A stretch of 6,788 nt of DNA from Thermoproteota archaeon (GCA_004347955.1 QNVH01000063.1:1-6788); one strand, 5' to 3'. Counted from the first letter of the stretch, positions 1-6,155 are shown. A program made the numbers and translations. Notes: a model not told the origin generated them from the letters alone.

Positions 1-50
1 GAATGCTGAAACAGATGTGTCCCTGAGCGCTGAAGGGGCTGTGTGCAAGA

Positions 51-81
51 ATCTCCCGCCTTCAGCCGTGGAGAGTGTCAA
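51..81 (+). mobile_element. Possible right end of an IS200/IS605-type (TnpB) element
   Basis: TCTCC at 52-56 pairs with GGAGA at 70-74, and two further pairs (C-G, G-C) form inside if one base is bulged, leaving a loop of about eight bases. The hairpin is followed by GTGTCAA (75-81). Many archaeal IS200/IS605-family elements end in a subterminal hairpin of the type AATCcCCGCC...GGGGAGgaTGTCAA, and TCAA is a known right-end cleavage tetranucleotide in the IS608 branch. The plus-strand frame starting at base 2 is open to 151 and could be the tail of a TnpB reading into the end, but its residues match nothing I can name. If the call is right, the element lies to the left of the window and converges on the metalloprotease gene, whose stop is 24 bases beyond the TCAA. 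The hairpin is imperfect and the left end is not visible, so this is a tentative pattern match. Confidence 0.35.
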
Positions 82-104
82 ATGTCCCTCACAATTTGGT
101 AAGC

Positions 105-1580
105 TCATCTACCATGGAGGGAGTCTAGGAATCCCCTCACGCACCCTTTAATGGCCGCTATAAAGGTATTCCCGACTTTTGATGGGTCGAGGTTCTCTAA
201 GGTTCTTATCCTGTAGTAAAGTGGAGGGTGCGGATCCCATTTGAGCCACTCTCCACTGTTAACCAGCTCGAATACCCTTGACTGGTACTTCCACAGCCCA
301 AGCTTCCGTAGCGACGATGCAAGGACTTTTGGCTGTCCAGTTATTATGGCTGCGTCGAGGTCGGCCCTCGCCTCTAGAAACTTTGCCACAAAGAATAGAA
401 GTGTGAAAGATAGAAAGAGGTAGGCAAAATCTATGAACAATCCAAAAGTTACCAATACTGGCCACACGATGTAGACCCTTGTCAGGTACTCGAGGGTTGC
501 CAGGCTCATGAGTATCAGAGGGTCCCTCGCTCTAACATGGCTGAATTCATGCGCCAAAACAGCCTTTATCTCATCCTCATCCATCTGCGCGATCAGCCCG
601 CTTGTTATGAGAACAGTGGCCCTTGAGGGGGAGATCCCTGTTGCTGCAGCGTTGGGAGGTAGGACGTTCAACAGCGTTATTCTTGGGACCTGAAACCTGA
701 ATTTCGAGGCAAGGTCGCTCACGATCCTGTAGACATCCACGGTCTTGACCCTAACAAATTCTGGGGCACACACTGGGCCATGCTTGTTCAGAGTCTTGAC
801 TATAATCTCAGGGTCTAGCTCCCTTCCGAGCGCCAGGGTCGAGTCGTAGATCTCTTTCTTTATCAAAGTCATTCTTGGTATGCAGGTCTTTATAACCTGG
901 TCGAATTCATTCCTCCTCATCCTCAGTTCGGCAATATGTATAGTGGCGTTATCTGGGGTAACGTCAAACTCCCCGCGGTACGCTATGAGTTTGTTTGCAA
1001 ATATTACTATTATGAATTGAAGACCCACTAAAAGGAGAGGTGTGAGCATCTGGAAGTACTGGTAAAGGAATATCCCTACCAAGAGGATCAGCATGAAGAG
1101 GTAAAGAAAGTTTCCAAATATTATGGAAGAGATGACCTTTTTTATACCGCCCTCCTTCCTGCCCGGGACTAAGTTCATCTTTGGTGAAAATACTAGGAAG
1201 AGAGACGCCTTGCTCTGATCGGCAAAGTAAGACCTGATAAGCGACTCCATTTCCATATCCAGTCCAATGTAATCCCTCTCAGTGATTGAGTCGGGCGGAT
1301 AGGGCGCATAGTAGACCTCGATCTTCTCCGGTAGAAATTTCACGGCTACGTCCAGCAGGCTACCATCAGCAGCCACAAGCCTGTACTGGAGTATCGCTGT
1401 GCCTTCTGTGGTTGACCTCGTCAGGTATGTGAGGTGCGGATTCTTTTCTATCGCAGATGTGAGGTAGTCCAGCAGTGGGTTAATCTGCTCCGGAGGGACT
1501 TTTATGTCGATTGTAATAGAGCGCCTCCAAGTGTGCCCTGTGCCATTGCGTTCGACGCTTTCTCCCAGAGATATCGACAA
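105..1580 (-). CDS. Membrane-bound M48 family (HtpX-like) zinc metalloprotease with extra N-terminal domain
   Basis: Integral-membrane zinc peptidase. The HExxH motif reads HEFSH at residues 344-348 (numbering from the TTG start), and the third zinc ligand is probably Glu403 in EARAD. Two other M48 hallmarks are present: PNAAATG (309-315, the NAFATG-like segment) and DPHPP with RI..L (from 449). Hydrophobic stretches fit four membrane helices at about 149-178, 179-196, 358-381 and 382-401, with the active site facing the cytoplasm as in HtpX. HtpX takes part in membrane-protein quality control; the substrate here is unknown. Two parts are not ordinary HtpX: a soluble region of about 130 residues before the first helix, and an insert of about 90 residues between helix 2 and the catalytic domain. 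Start choice: an in-frame ATG at 1616 adds 12 residues but has no ribosome site, whereas the TTG at 1580-1578 has GGAGG seven bases upstream and a TATA-like box at 1601-1610. Length is 491 residues from TTG or 503 from ATG. It is divergent from the Lrp gene and probably unrelated to lysine synthesis. Confidence 0.88.
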   Translation of the reverse strand: MSISLGESVERNGTGHTWRRSITIDIKVPPEQINPLLDYLTSAIEKNPHLTYLTRSTTEGTAILQYRLVAADGSLLDVAVKFLPEKIEVYYAPYPPDSITERDYIGLDMEMESLIRSYFADQSKASLFLVFSPKMNLVPGRKEGGIKKVISSIIFGNFLYLFMLILLVGIFLYQYFQMLTPLLLVGLQFIIVIFANKLIAYRGEFDVTPDNATIHIAELRMRRNEFDQVIKTCIPRMTLIKKEIYDSTLALGRELDPEIIVKTLNKHGPVCAPEFVRVKTVDVYRIVSDLASKFRFQVPRITLLNVLPPNAAATGISPSRATVLITSGLIAQMDEDEIKAVLAHEFSHVRARDPLILMSLATLEYLTRVYIVWPVLVTFGLFIDFAYLFLSFTLLFFVAKFLEARADLDAAIITGQPKVLASSLRKLGLWKYQSRVFELVNSGEWLKWDPHPPLYYRIRTLENLDPSKVGNTFIAAIKGCVRGFLDSLHGR

Positions 1581-1587
1581 ACGCTTG

Positions 1588-1592
1588 CCTCC
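1588..1592 (-). promoter_or_regulatory. Shine-Dalgarno GGAGG that decides a TTG start
   Basis: On the minus strand GGAGG is followed by seven bases and then TTG at 1580-1578, in frame with the metalloprotease. The alternative ATG at 1616 has only a T/A-rich sequence upstream and no ribosome site. This favours the TTG start and places the ribosome site inside what would be codons 8-10 of the longer version. Confidence 0.55.
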
Positions 1593-1600
1593 GTTAGAGG

Positions 1601-1610
1601 ATTTATATGG
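1601..1610 (-). promoter_or_regulatory. TATA-like box for the metalloprotease gene
   Basis: The minus strand reads CCATATAAAT, a good archaeal TATA box. Transcription would start about 25 bases downstream of its centre, near 1578-1582, almost exactly at the proposed TTG. The transcript would then be leaderless or nearly so, and the GGAGG would be used only if transcription starts further upstream. No clear purine-rich BRE precedes it, so the call is moderate. The box overlaps codons 3-6 of the longer ATG version, which argues against that version. Confidence 0.4.
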
Positions 1611-1685
1611 GCCCATTAAAAAAGATATTGAAGTCTTTGCATGGTTGACCCGCCATCATCAGTACTACGAACTCAAAGGAGAGAT

Positions 1686-1696
1686 GTTTTTAAACT
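1686..1696 (+). promoter_or_regulatory. TATA-like box for the Lrp-family gene
   Basis: An A/T run containing TTTTTAAA lies about 40 bases upstream of the ATG at 1731. The expected transcription start is near 1715-1718, giving a leader of roughly 15 bases that still contains the GTGAT ribosome site at 1720-1724. The minus strand also reads as a TATA-like GTTTAAAAAC, so the same box could serve the divergent metalloprotease gene with a longer leader. Assignment rests on spacing alone. Confidence 0.4.
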
Positions 1697-1719
1697 CAGA
1701 CCGGAAATATGAGAATAAA

Positions 1720-1724
1720 GTGAT
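1720..1724 (+). promoter_or_regulatory. Ribosome binding site (GTGAT) of the Lrp-family gene
   Basis: GTGAT matches the 3' part of the archaeal Shine-Dalgarno sequence GGAGGTGATC and sits six bases before the ATG at 1731. The same GGTGAT core at the same distance precedes lysJ in this window, which supports both starts. Confidence 0.5.
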
Positions 1725-1730
1725 GCCTTT

Positions 1731-2153
1731 ATGCGGGATGTTGACGGCATTGACATGAAGATCCTCTCCTTCTTGAAAGAAGACGCCCGCGTACCATACA
1801 CCAAGATAGCCAAAGAGATAGGGCTCTCCGAGGCGGCGGTCAGAAAACGTGTGGAGAGGATGAGGGACGAGGGGATAATAAAAAAGTTCACGGTCGAGAT
1901 CGAGACTGGTGAGAGGGTACAGGCTCTCATACTCATCTCCGTTCAGCCATCTTACCCGAACCCGCAGGTCGCTCAGGCGGTCAAGAAGATAGAAGGCGTC
2001 GATCAGGTGTTTGAGGTCGCGGGGGATGTTGATGTCATAGCTGTGGCGTCTGGTAAGAGCATACAGGAGATCAACAGGCACATAGACGACATAAGGAGGA
2101 TAGAGGGGGTAGCCAAGACAAGTTCCATGATAGTCCTTAGGTCTTGGGTTTGA
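1731..2153 (+). CDS. Lrp/AsnC family transcriptional regulator, LysM-like
   Basis: A 140-residue protein of normal full length for the family. The N-terminal winged helix-turn-helix (about 5-55) opens with the usual D..D..IL..L..DAR pattern (VDGIDMKILSFLKEDAR) and has the recognition region at 24-44 (TKIAKEIGLSEAAVRKRVERM). Residues 63-140 form the RAM-type effector-binding and oligomerisation domain, with the conserved glycine turn at GDVDVIAV (98-105). Family members bind DNA as dimers or octamers and respond to amino acids. In Sulfolobus the relative LysM sits beside the lys genes and controls the LysW-pathway operon in response to lysine. Here the gene lies directly upstream of lysX on the same strand, separated by 102 bases with operator-like repeats, so control of the lys operon is the most likely role. 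The effector cannot be read from the sequence. The ATG at 1731 is supported by GTGAT at 1720 and by the family N-terminus. Confidence 0.9.
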   Translation: MRDVDGIDMKILSFLKEDARVPYTKIAKEIGLSEAAVRKRVERMRDEGIIKKFTVEIETGERVQALILISVQPSYPNPQVAQAVKKIEGVDQVFEVAGDVDVIAVASGKSIQEINRHIDDIRRIEGVAKTSSMIVLRSWV

Positions 2154-2158
2154 AATTC

Positions 2159-2172
2159 GAACTTTTGAGTTC
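2159..2172 (+). other. Short perfect inverted repeat just after the Lrp gene
   Basis: GAACT (2159-2163) and AGTTC (2168-2172) are perfect inverted arms around TTTG, beginning six bases after the regulator's stop codon and followed by TTT. It could be a weak hairpin ending the regulator transcript, or a protein-binding site. The stem is only five pairs with little G+C, so termination by the hairpin alone is doubtful. The arm plus loop (TTTGAGTTC) also occurs, inverted, as GAACTCAAA at 1669-1677 upstream of the regulator. Confidence 0.35.
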
Positions 2173-2203
2173 TTTAAACGTATAATTGGTTATTTATACA
2201 GGG

Positions 2204-2226
2204 ACGAAATGTTTAAATAATTTCGT
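2204..2226. promoter_or_regulatory. Candidate operator: 7-9-7 perfect inverted repeat over the lysX promoter
   Basis: ACGAAAT (2204-2210) and ATTTCGT (2220-2226) are perfect inverted arms separated by nine bases, placing the half-sites 16 bases apart, about one and a half helical turns. The spacer holds the TATA-like sequence, so a dimer bound here would block TBP. Lrp/AsnC proteins typically bind such spaced palindromes, and the Lrp-family gene immediately upstream is the natural candidate. Binding by that protein is an inference from position and symmetry. Confidence 0.55.
2212..2219 (+). promoter_or_regulatory. TATA-like box for the lys operon
   Basis: TTTAAATA lies 37-44 bases upstream of the lysX ATG, placing transcription start near 2241 and giving a leader of about 15 bases. 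Only a weak AGGG (2241-2244) lies upstream of the ATG, so lysX lacks the strong ribosome site seen at lysY and lysJ. A second A/T-rich element, TATTTATA at 2191-2198, could be an alternative or upstream box. The operator-like repeat surrounds the 2212 box. Confidence 0.5.
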
Positions 2227-2255
2227 TATTCGAATCTATCAGGGTCTGACTTCAC

Positions 2256-3110
2256 ATGGTTAAGCTCAACATCTTGTACGACCACATGAGGTGGGAAGAA
2301 AAAGCACTGTACACCGCATGTGAGAAGCGCGGAGTAGACTTCTCAATGATAGACGCGGAGAGACTTTCCATTGACCTTACCTCAACCGAGAGGCCGGAAG
2401 GCGTGGGCGACGTTGTCCTGCAGAGGTGTGTCAGCCACTTCAGGGGTCTCCATGCGGCAGCCGCCTTGGAGAGTTTTGGCGTCAGAGTCATAAACAGCTA
2501 CAGGACCTCAGAGATCTGTGGCAACAAGGTACTGAACACCCTCACCTTCAAAAGGTTCAACATACCAACCCCTAGGACCTACCTGGCATTCACTCAGGAT
2601 TCAGCCCTCGAGGCGCTTGAGAAACTCGGATACCCTGCGATCCTGAAGCCAGTCGTGGGCAGCTGGGGGAGGCTCGTCTCGCTCCTAAAGGATAAGACGG
2701 CGGCGATGGTGGCACTCGAGCACAGGGAGTTGATGTTTCCGATTTACCAGATCTACTACCTGCAGGAGATGGTAAGAAGGCCTCCGAGGGATCTGAGGGT
2801 CTTCGTCATAGGCGAGGAGGTGCCTGTTGCGATTTACAGGGTCAACACTGGCGAGGATTGGAGGACAAATACAGCAAGAGGCGGAAAGGTAGAGCGATGC
2901 CCCGTAACCCCCGAGATCAGGGAGTTGGCTCTGAGAGCCGCGGAGGCCGTTGGCGGAGGGGTTTTCGGGGTTGACATGATGGAGGACGGCGGCGGTCTGG
3001 TGGTGCACGAAATAAACAGCACCGTTGAGTTTAAGAATACGGTTCCTGCTACAGGTGTGGATATACCAGGTATGATTGTTGAGTACGCCATCAGGGAGGG
3101 TAAGAGATGA
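2256..3110 (+). CDS. lysX: Alpha-aminoadipate--LysW ligase LysX (ATP-grasp; RimK/ArgX family)
   Basis: Joins the alpha-amino group of alpha-aminoadipate to the side-chain carboxyl of the C-terminal glutamate of the carrier LysW, using ATP, in the cytoplasm. At 284 residues it is full length. ATP-grasp features are in order: central-domain lysine in ILKP (Lys131) and the GSWGR loop (135-139), then DWRTN (201-205), ARGG (207-210), and the metal-binding Asp240, Glu252 and Asn254 (HEIN 251-254). Substrate choice in this family follows a dipeptide after EFK. Here it is Asn261-Thr262, the N-[TA] type of LysX, not the Gly-Phe of glutamate-specific ArgX. Some archaea with a single copy use the enzyme for both lysine and arginine, so dual function cannot be excluded. 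First gene of the operon; its stop overlaps the lysY start (ATGA at 3107). Confidence 0.93.
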   Translation: MVKLNILYDHMRWEEKALYTACEKRGVDFSMIDAERLSIDLTSTERPEGVGDVVLQRCVSHFRGLHAAAALESFGVRVINSYRTSEICGNKVLNTLTFKRFNIPTPRTYLAFTQDSALEALEKLGYPAILKPVVGSWGRLVSLLKDKTAAMVALEHRELMFPIYQIYYLQEMVRRPPRDLRVFVIGEEVPVAIYRVNTGEDWRTNTARGGKVERCPVTPEIRELALRAAEAVGGGVFGVDMMEDGGGLVVHEINSTVEFKNTVPATGVDIPGMIVEYAIREGKR

Positions 3111-4165
3111 AAACTGTAGGAATAATAGGAGGGTCCGGCTACACCGGAGGCGAACTCCTAAGGATATTAATAAACCACCCAGAGGCTGACATAAGGGCAG
3201 TCACCTCAAGGGAACATGCAGGTGAGCCAGTATTCAAGTTGCACCCCCAGTTGAGGAAGCTGACCGACTTAAAGTTCGTCGAACCAGACGTGGAGAAGAT
3301 AGCCTCATCTTGCGAGTTTGTCTTTTTGGCACTCCCACATGGCGCCTCTGCTCCTGTGGCGAAAAGGCTCTTGGAGTCAGGAGTCAGGGTGATCGACCTC
3401 AGCGCAGACTTCAGACTGAAGAACAAGGATGACTACCCGAAATGGTATGGGTGGGAGCACCCTTGCCCGGAGTTGCTTGAGGTTGCAGTCTTCGGCCTGC
3501 CAGAGTTCCATCGGGATGAGATAAGAAACGCTAGGCTTGTTGCCAACCCAGGGTGCATAGCAACTGCAAGCATACTCAGCGTGGCCCCTCCCTTAAAAGC
3601 AGGAATGGTTGAGCCAAACAGGGTCGTCTTGGACGCCAAGATCGGGTCCTCAGGGGCCGGAGCTAACGTGAGCGAGGCGAGCCACCACCCAGAGCACTCA
3701 AACATAGTTAGGGCGTACAAGCCGGTCATGCACAGGCACACCGCAGAAATAGAGCAAGAGCTCTCCCTGAAGGCGGGCGGGGAGAAAGTCACTGTGGCTC
3801 TCACGCCCCATGCGGTCGACATGGTCAGGGGAATAATGGTCACCGGACATTTGTTCCTAGGCAGGGAGGTAACAATGCAGGAGCTGTGGAGGGCGTACAG
3901 GGAGCTGTACCAGAACGAGCCATTCGTGAGGATCGTGAGGGATCAGAAGGGCCTCCACCAGCTTCCAGACCCCAAGAATGTGGTCGGCTCGAACTTCTGC
4001 GATGTGGGTTTTGAGCTTGACCCACATGCCAATAGACTCGTGACCTTCGGCGCGATCGACAACCTGTTGAAGGGCGCCGCTGGTCAAGCGGTTCAGAACT
4101 TCAATCTGATGATAGGTGTGGACGAGCGGACTGGCATCAAGTTTGCTGGAGTAAGACCGATATGA
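3107..4165 (+). CDS. lysY: LysW-aminoadipyl phosphate reductase LysY (ArgC-like)
   Basis: NADPH-dependent reduction of LysW-bound aminoadipyl phosphate to the semialdehyde; it may also act on the glutamyl substrate for arginine if the pathway is dual. The N-terminal Rossmann fold shows GGSGYTGGELLRIL (8-21). The catalytic cysteine is Cys150 in NPGCIATA (148-154 region), and the catalytic histidine is probably His211 in HRHTAEIEQEL (209-219). Further ArgC-family marks are LSADFRL (98-104), SSGAGA (181-186) and the C-terminal KGAAGQAVQN (322-331). The 352 residues match the family length. A strong ribosome site, GGGAGGG at 3094-3100, is six bases upstream of the ATG even though the start overlaps lysX, so it can initiate on its own as well as by coupling. 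Whether it is ArgC or LysY rests on the lysX neighbour; similarity alone does not separate them. Confidence 0.92.
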   Translation: MKTVGIIGGSGYTGGELLRILINHPEADIRAVTSREHAGEPVFKLHPQLRKLTDLKFVEPDVEKIASSCEFVFLALPHGASAPVAKRLLESGVRVIDLSADFRLKNKDDYPKWYGWEHPCPELLEVAVFGLPEFHRDEIRNARLVANPGCIATASILSVAPPLKAGMVEPNRVVLDAKIGSSGAGANVSEASHHPEHSNIVRAYKPVMHRHTAEIEQELSLKAGGEKVTVALTPHAVDMVRGIMVTGHLFLGREVTMQELWRAYRELYQNEPFVRIVRDQKGLHQLPDPKNVVGSNFCDVGFELDPHANRLVTFGAIDNLLKGAAGQAVQNFNLMIGVDERTGIKFAGVRPI

Positions 4166-4977
4166 GTCTTAGAGTTGTTGTTAAGATCGGAGGAGACCTT
4201 CTCAAGGGAGAGAGTCCGAACCTTCCACTAATAGAAGACCTTAAGGCTCTTGTGAAGGAAAAGGGACTGGTAATTGTCCATGGCGGCGGAGATCTTGTAA
4301 CGGAGATGGCTACGAAGCTGGGCAAGGAGCAGAAATTCGTCGTATCGCCGGAGGGCTTTAAGAGCAGATACACAGACAGGGAGACTGCAGAGATATACGC
4401 GATGGTCATGGCGGGAGAGATCAACACAAAGATCGTAGGCTTTCTCCAATCCTTCGGCATAAACGCCATCGGGTTGTCTGGTTTCGACGGCGGTCTCCTT
4501 AGGGCTGAGAGGAAAGAAAGGCTTGTGATCGTTGATGAGCAGGGAAGGAAAAGGGCAATAGAGGGAGGTTACACCGGCAAAATCACCTCGGTCAACAGCA
4601 GGCTACTCGAACTCCTCATGGGAGAGGGATACACCCCGGTGATCTCCCCCTTGGCAATGGGGATGAAGTTCGAGCCTTTAAATGTGGATGGTGATAGAAC
4701 CACGAGCGCAGTTGCAAAGGCTATTAAGGCTGACGTGGTCATTTACCTGACCGACGTGGAAGGAGTGATGCTCGACGGAAAAATAGTGCCTAAGATCAGC
4801 ATAGTTGAAGTTGACGGGCTCTTGAAGGACATAGGAGCCGGGATGTCTACAAAGATTCACGCGGCGGTGGACGCGATCAAGGGAGGGGTCGGCAGGGCAA
4901 TAATAACTTCTGGGTTTGTTGACAGACCCATCTTGGACGCGCTGGAGGGCAGGCGCGGGACGGTGATATCCCTTTGA
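4162..4977 (+). CDS. lysZ: LysW-aminoadipate kinase LysZ (ArgB-like)
   Basis: An amino-acid kinase family enzyme that phosphorylates the free carboxylate of LysW-bound aminoadipate with ATP, making the substrate of LysY. The 271 residues are the normal length. It shows the N-terminal VVVKIGGDLL (5-14, Lys8), the HGGG substrate/phosphate loop (40-43), SRYTDRETAE (68-77), a GYTGKI segment (136-141), NVDGDRTTSAVA (174-185) and the nucleotide-site GAGMSTKI (225-232, Lys231). No N-terminal arginine-feedback helix of the type found in regulated ArgB is present. The start overlaps the lysY stop (ATGA at 4162-4165); a GGAG at 4148-4151 gives modest ribosome binding, so coupling is likely important. 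A downstream start at this position would lose the VVVKIGG strand, which fixes the ATG. Confidence 0.92.
   Translation: MSLRVVVKIGGDLLKGESPNLPLIEDLKALVKEKGLVIVHGGGDLVTEMATKLGKEQKFVVSPEGFKSRYTDRETAEIYAMVMAGEINTKIVGFLQSFGINAIGLSGFDGGLLRAERKERLVIVDEQGRKRAIEGGYTGKITSVNSRLLELLMGEGYTPVISPLAMGMKFEPLNVDGDRTTSAVAKAIKADVVIYLTDVEGVMLDGKIVPKISIVEVDGLLKDIGAGMSTKIHAAVDAIKGGVGRAIITSGFVDRPILDALEGRRGTVISL
4962..4967 (+). promoter_or_regulatory. Shine-Dalgarno GGTGAT that supports the TTG start of lysJ
   Basis: GGTGAT, a perfect match to part of the archaeal GGAGGTGATC, lies inside the 3' end of lysZ, six bases before the TTG at 4974. There is no in-frame ATG near the start of the aminotransferase, and the family N-terminus begins only a few residues in. 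The TTG is therefore the credible start. Confidence 0.65.
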
Positions 4978-6155
4978 GCAGACTCGAAGACACATTCTTA
5001 GCTGACACTTTCTGGAAACGTCCCGTGACCCTTGTAAGGGGGAAGGGTTCTAAGGTCTGGGACTCTCAGGGGAAGGTATACATAGACTGCAGCTGCGGGT
5101 ACGGGGTCGCACTGTTGGGTCACTGCCATCCTAAGGTCGTAGAGGCCATAAAGCGTCAGGCAGAGAGGCTTATAACTTGCCACGGATCCTTTTACAACGA
5201 TGCGAGGGAGGAGTGCCTCTCCAGGCTACAGAGGATAAAGCCAGACGGGACCGACAAAGTCTTTCTCTCCAACTCTGGGGCCGAGGCAGTCGAGACCGCG
5301 ATAAAACTGGTGAGGAAGTACACGAAGAAGAAGGGCATAATTGCCATGGTTAACAGCTTCCACGGCAAGACTATGGGCGCCCTCTCACTCACTTGGAACG
5401 CCAAGTACAGGGAGCCTTTCATGCCCCTCCTCGAGGGCGTTAAATTTGCGCCGTACGGAAAGATAGAGAAGCTCCAGGCACTTGTCGACGAAAGTGTTGG
5501 GGGAATCTTTGTCGAACCTGTCCAAGGCGAAGGCGGGATCAACGTGCCGCCCCCGGAATACCTCAAGGAGGTTCGGGAACTATGCGACGAGAGGGGGATT
5601 CTGATGGTTTTGGACGAGGTACAGAGTGGTTTTGGTAGGACTGGCAAGTTATGGGCGCACCAGCACTTTGGAGTGAAGCCAGACATACTTTGCTCCAGCA
5701 AGGCACTTGGGGGCGGCGTCCCCATAGGGGCAACCTTCGCAAGAGCCGATATCATGGACTCCCTTAAGAGAGGCGAACACTCAAGCACTTTCGGTGGCAA
5801 CCCATTGGCATGCGCCGCCTGTGCTGGTGCCATCGACGCCCTATTAGAAGAAGGGCTGGTGGACAACGCAAGGGTGATGGGGGACCTTCTGAAGAAAGGA
5901 TTCTCCCAGATGGAGAGTAAACTGGTCCGGGAGGTTAGGGGCCTTGGGCTTATGCTGGGAATTGACATGAGGTTTGAGGTCATGAACATCATTCTCAGGT
6001 CGTTGGAGAGAGGGGTCATAGTATTGGAGGCCGGCAAGACTGTGCTCAGGTTGCTCCCGCCCCTCGTCATCTCTAAGGACGAAGTTGAAGAGGTCCTCTC
6101 CGTTGTTGGGGACTCAATAAAGGAAGAGGAGAAGAGACTCTTCGGTGGAGGATAA
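4974..6155 (+). CDS. lysJ: LysW-aminoadipate semialdehyde aminotransferase LysJ (ArgD-like, class III, PLP-dependent)
   Basis: Transfers an amino group, normally from glutamate, to LysW-bound aminoadipate semialdehyde, giving LysW-bound lysine and 2-oxoglutarate. At 393 residues it is full length for the acetylornithine-aminotransferase group. PLP-site features are in order: phosphate-binding SNSGAEAVE (99-107), ring-stacking FHGKT (129-133), EPVQGEGG (181-188), DEVQSGFGRTG with Asp214 contacting the pyridine nitrogen, the Schiff-base Lys243 in SSKALGGG, and HSSTFGGNP (269-277). The start codon is TTG and overlaps the lysZ stop (TTGA), with a good GGTGAT upstream. The rare start may set a lower output than for the upstream genes. 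It could also aminate the glutamate-derived semialdehyde for ornithine; nothing in the residues rules that out. Confidence 0.93.
   Translation: MSRLEDTFLADTFWKRPVTLVRGKGSKVWDSQGKVYIDCSCGYGVALLGHCHPKVVEAIKRQAERLITCHGSFYNDAREECLSRLQRIKPDGTDKVFLSNSGAEAVETAIKLVRKYTKKKGIIAMVNSFHGKTMGALSLTWNAKYREPFMPLLEGVKFAPYGKIEKLQALVDESVGGIFVEPVQGEGGINVPPPEYLKEVRELCDERGILMVLDEVQSGFGRTGKLWAHQHFGVKPDILCSSKALGGGVPIGATFARADIMDSLKRGEHSSTFGGNPLACAACAGAIDALLEEGLVDNARVMGDLLKKGFSQMESKLVREVRGLGLMLGIDMRFEVMNIILRSLERGVIVLEAGKTVLRLLPPLVISKDEVEEVLSVVGDSIKEEEKRLFGGG

Noticed and set aside
97..114. TGGTA-N8-TACCA inverted repeat across the metalloprotease stop codon, considered as a terminator
   Set aside because: The stem is only five pairs and no T-rich tract follows on the minus strand, so a termination role is not supported.
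2..151. Plus-strand frame open from the window edge to a TAA at 149-151
   Set aside because: It could be the tail of an incoming gene such as tnpB, but 49 codons without motifs, overlapping the metalloprotease end by 47 bases, are not enough to call a coding region.
1581..1730. Search for a lysW or other small gene between the metalloprotease and the regulator
   Set aside because: No frame with paired CxxC motifs or a Glu-terminated tail is present; the region looks like a divergent promoter region.
1665..2081. Minus-strand open frame of 138 codons opposite the Lrp gene
   Set aside because: It lies antisense to a well-supported regulator and shows no recognisable domain; it follows from the codon bias of the real gene.
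3094..3100. Independent promoter inside the operon before lysY, lysZ, lysJ or lysK
   Set aside because: The junctions overlap and no TATA-like box at suitable spacing stands out; GGGAGGG at 3094 is a ribosome site, not a promoter.
5192..6070. Long minus-strand open frame (292 codons) opposite lysJ
   Set aside because: It is fully antisense to a clear PLP aminotransferase, its residue mix is serine/proline/leucine-rich without motifs, and no ribosome site or promoter is seen.
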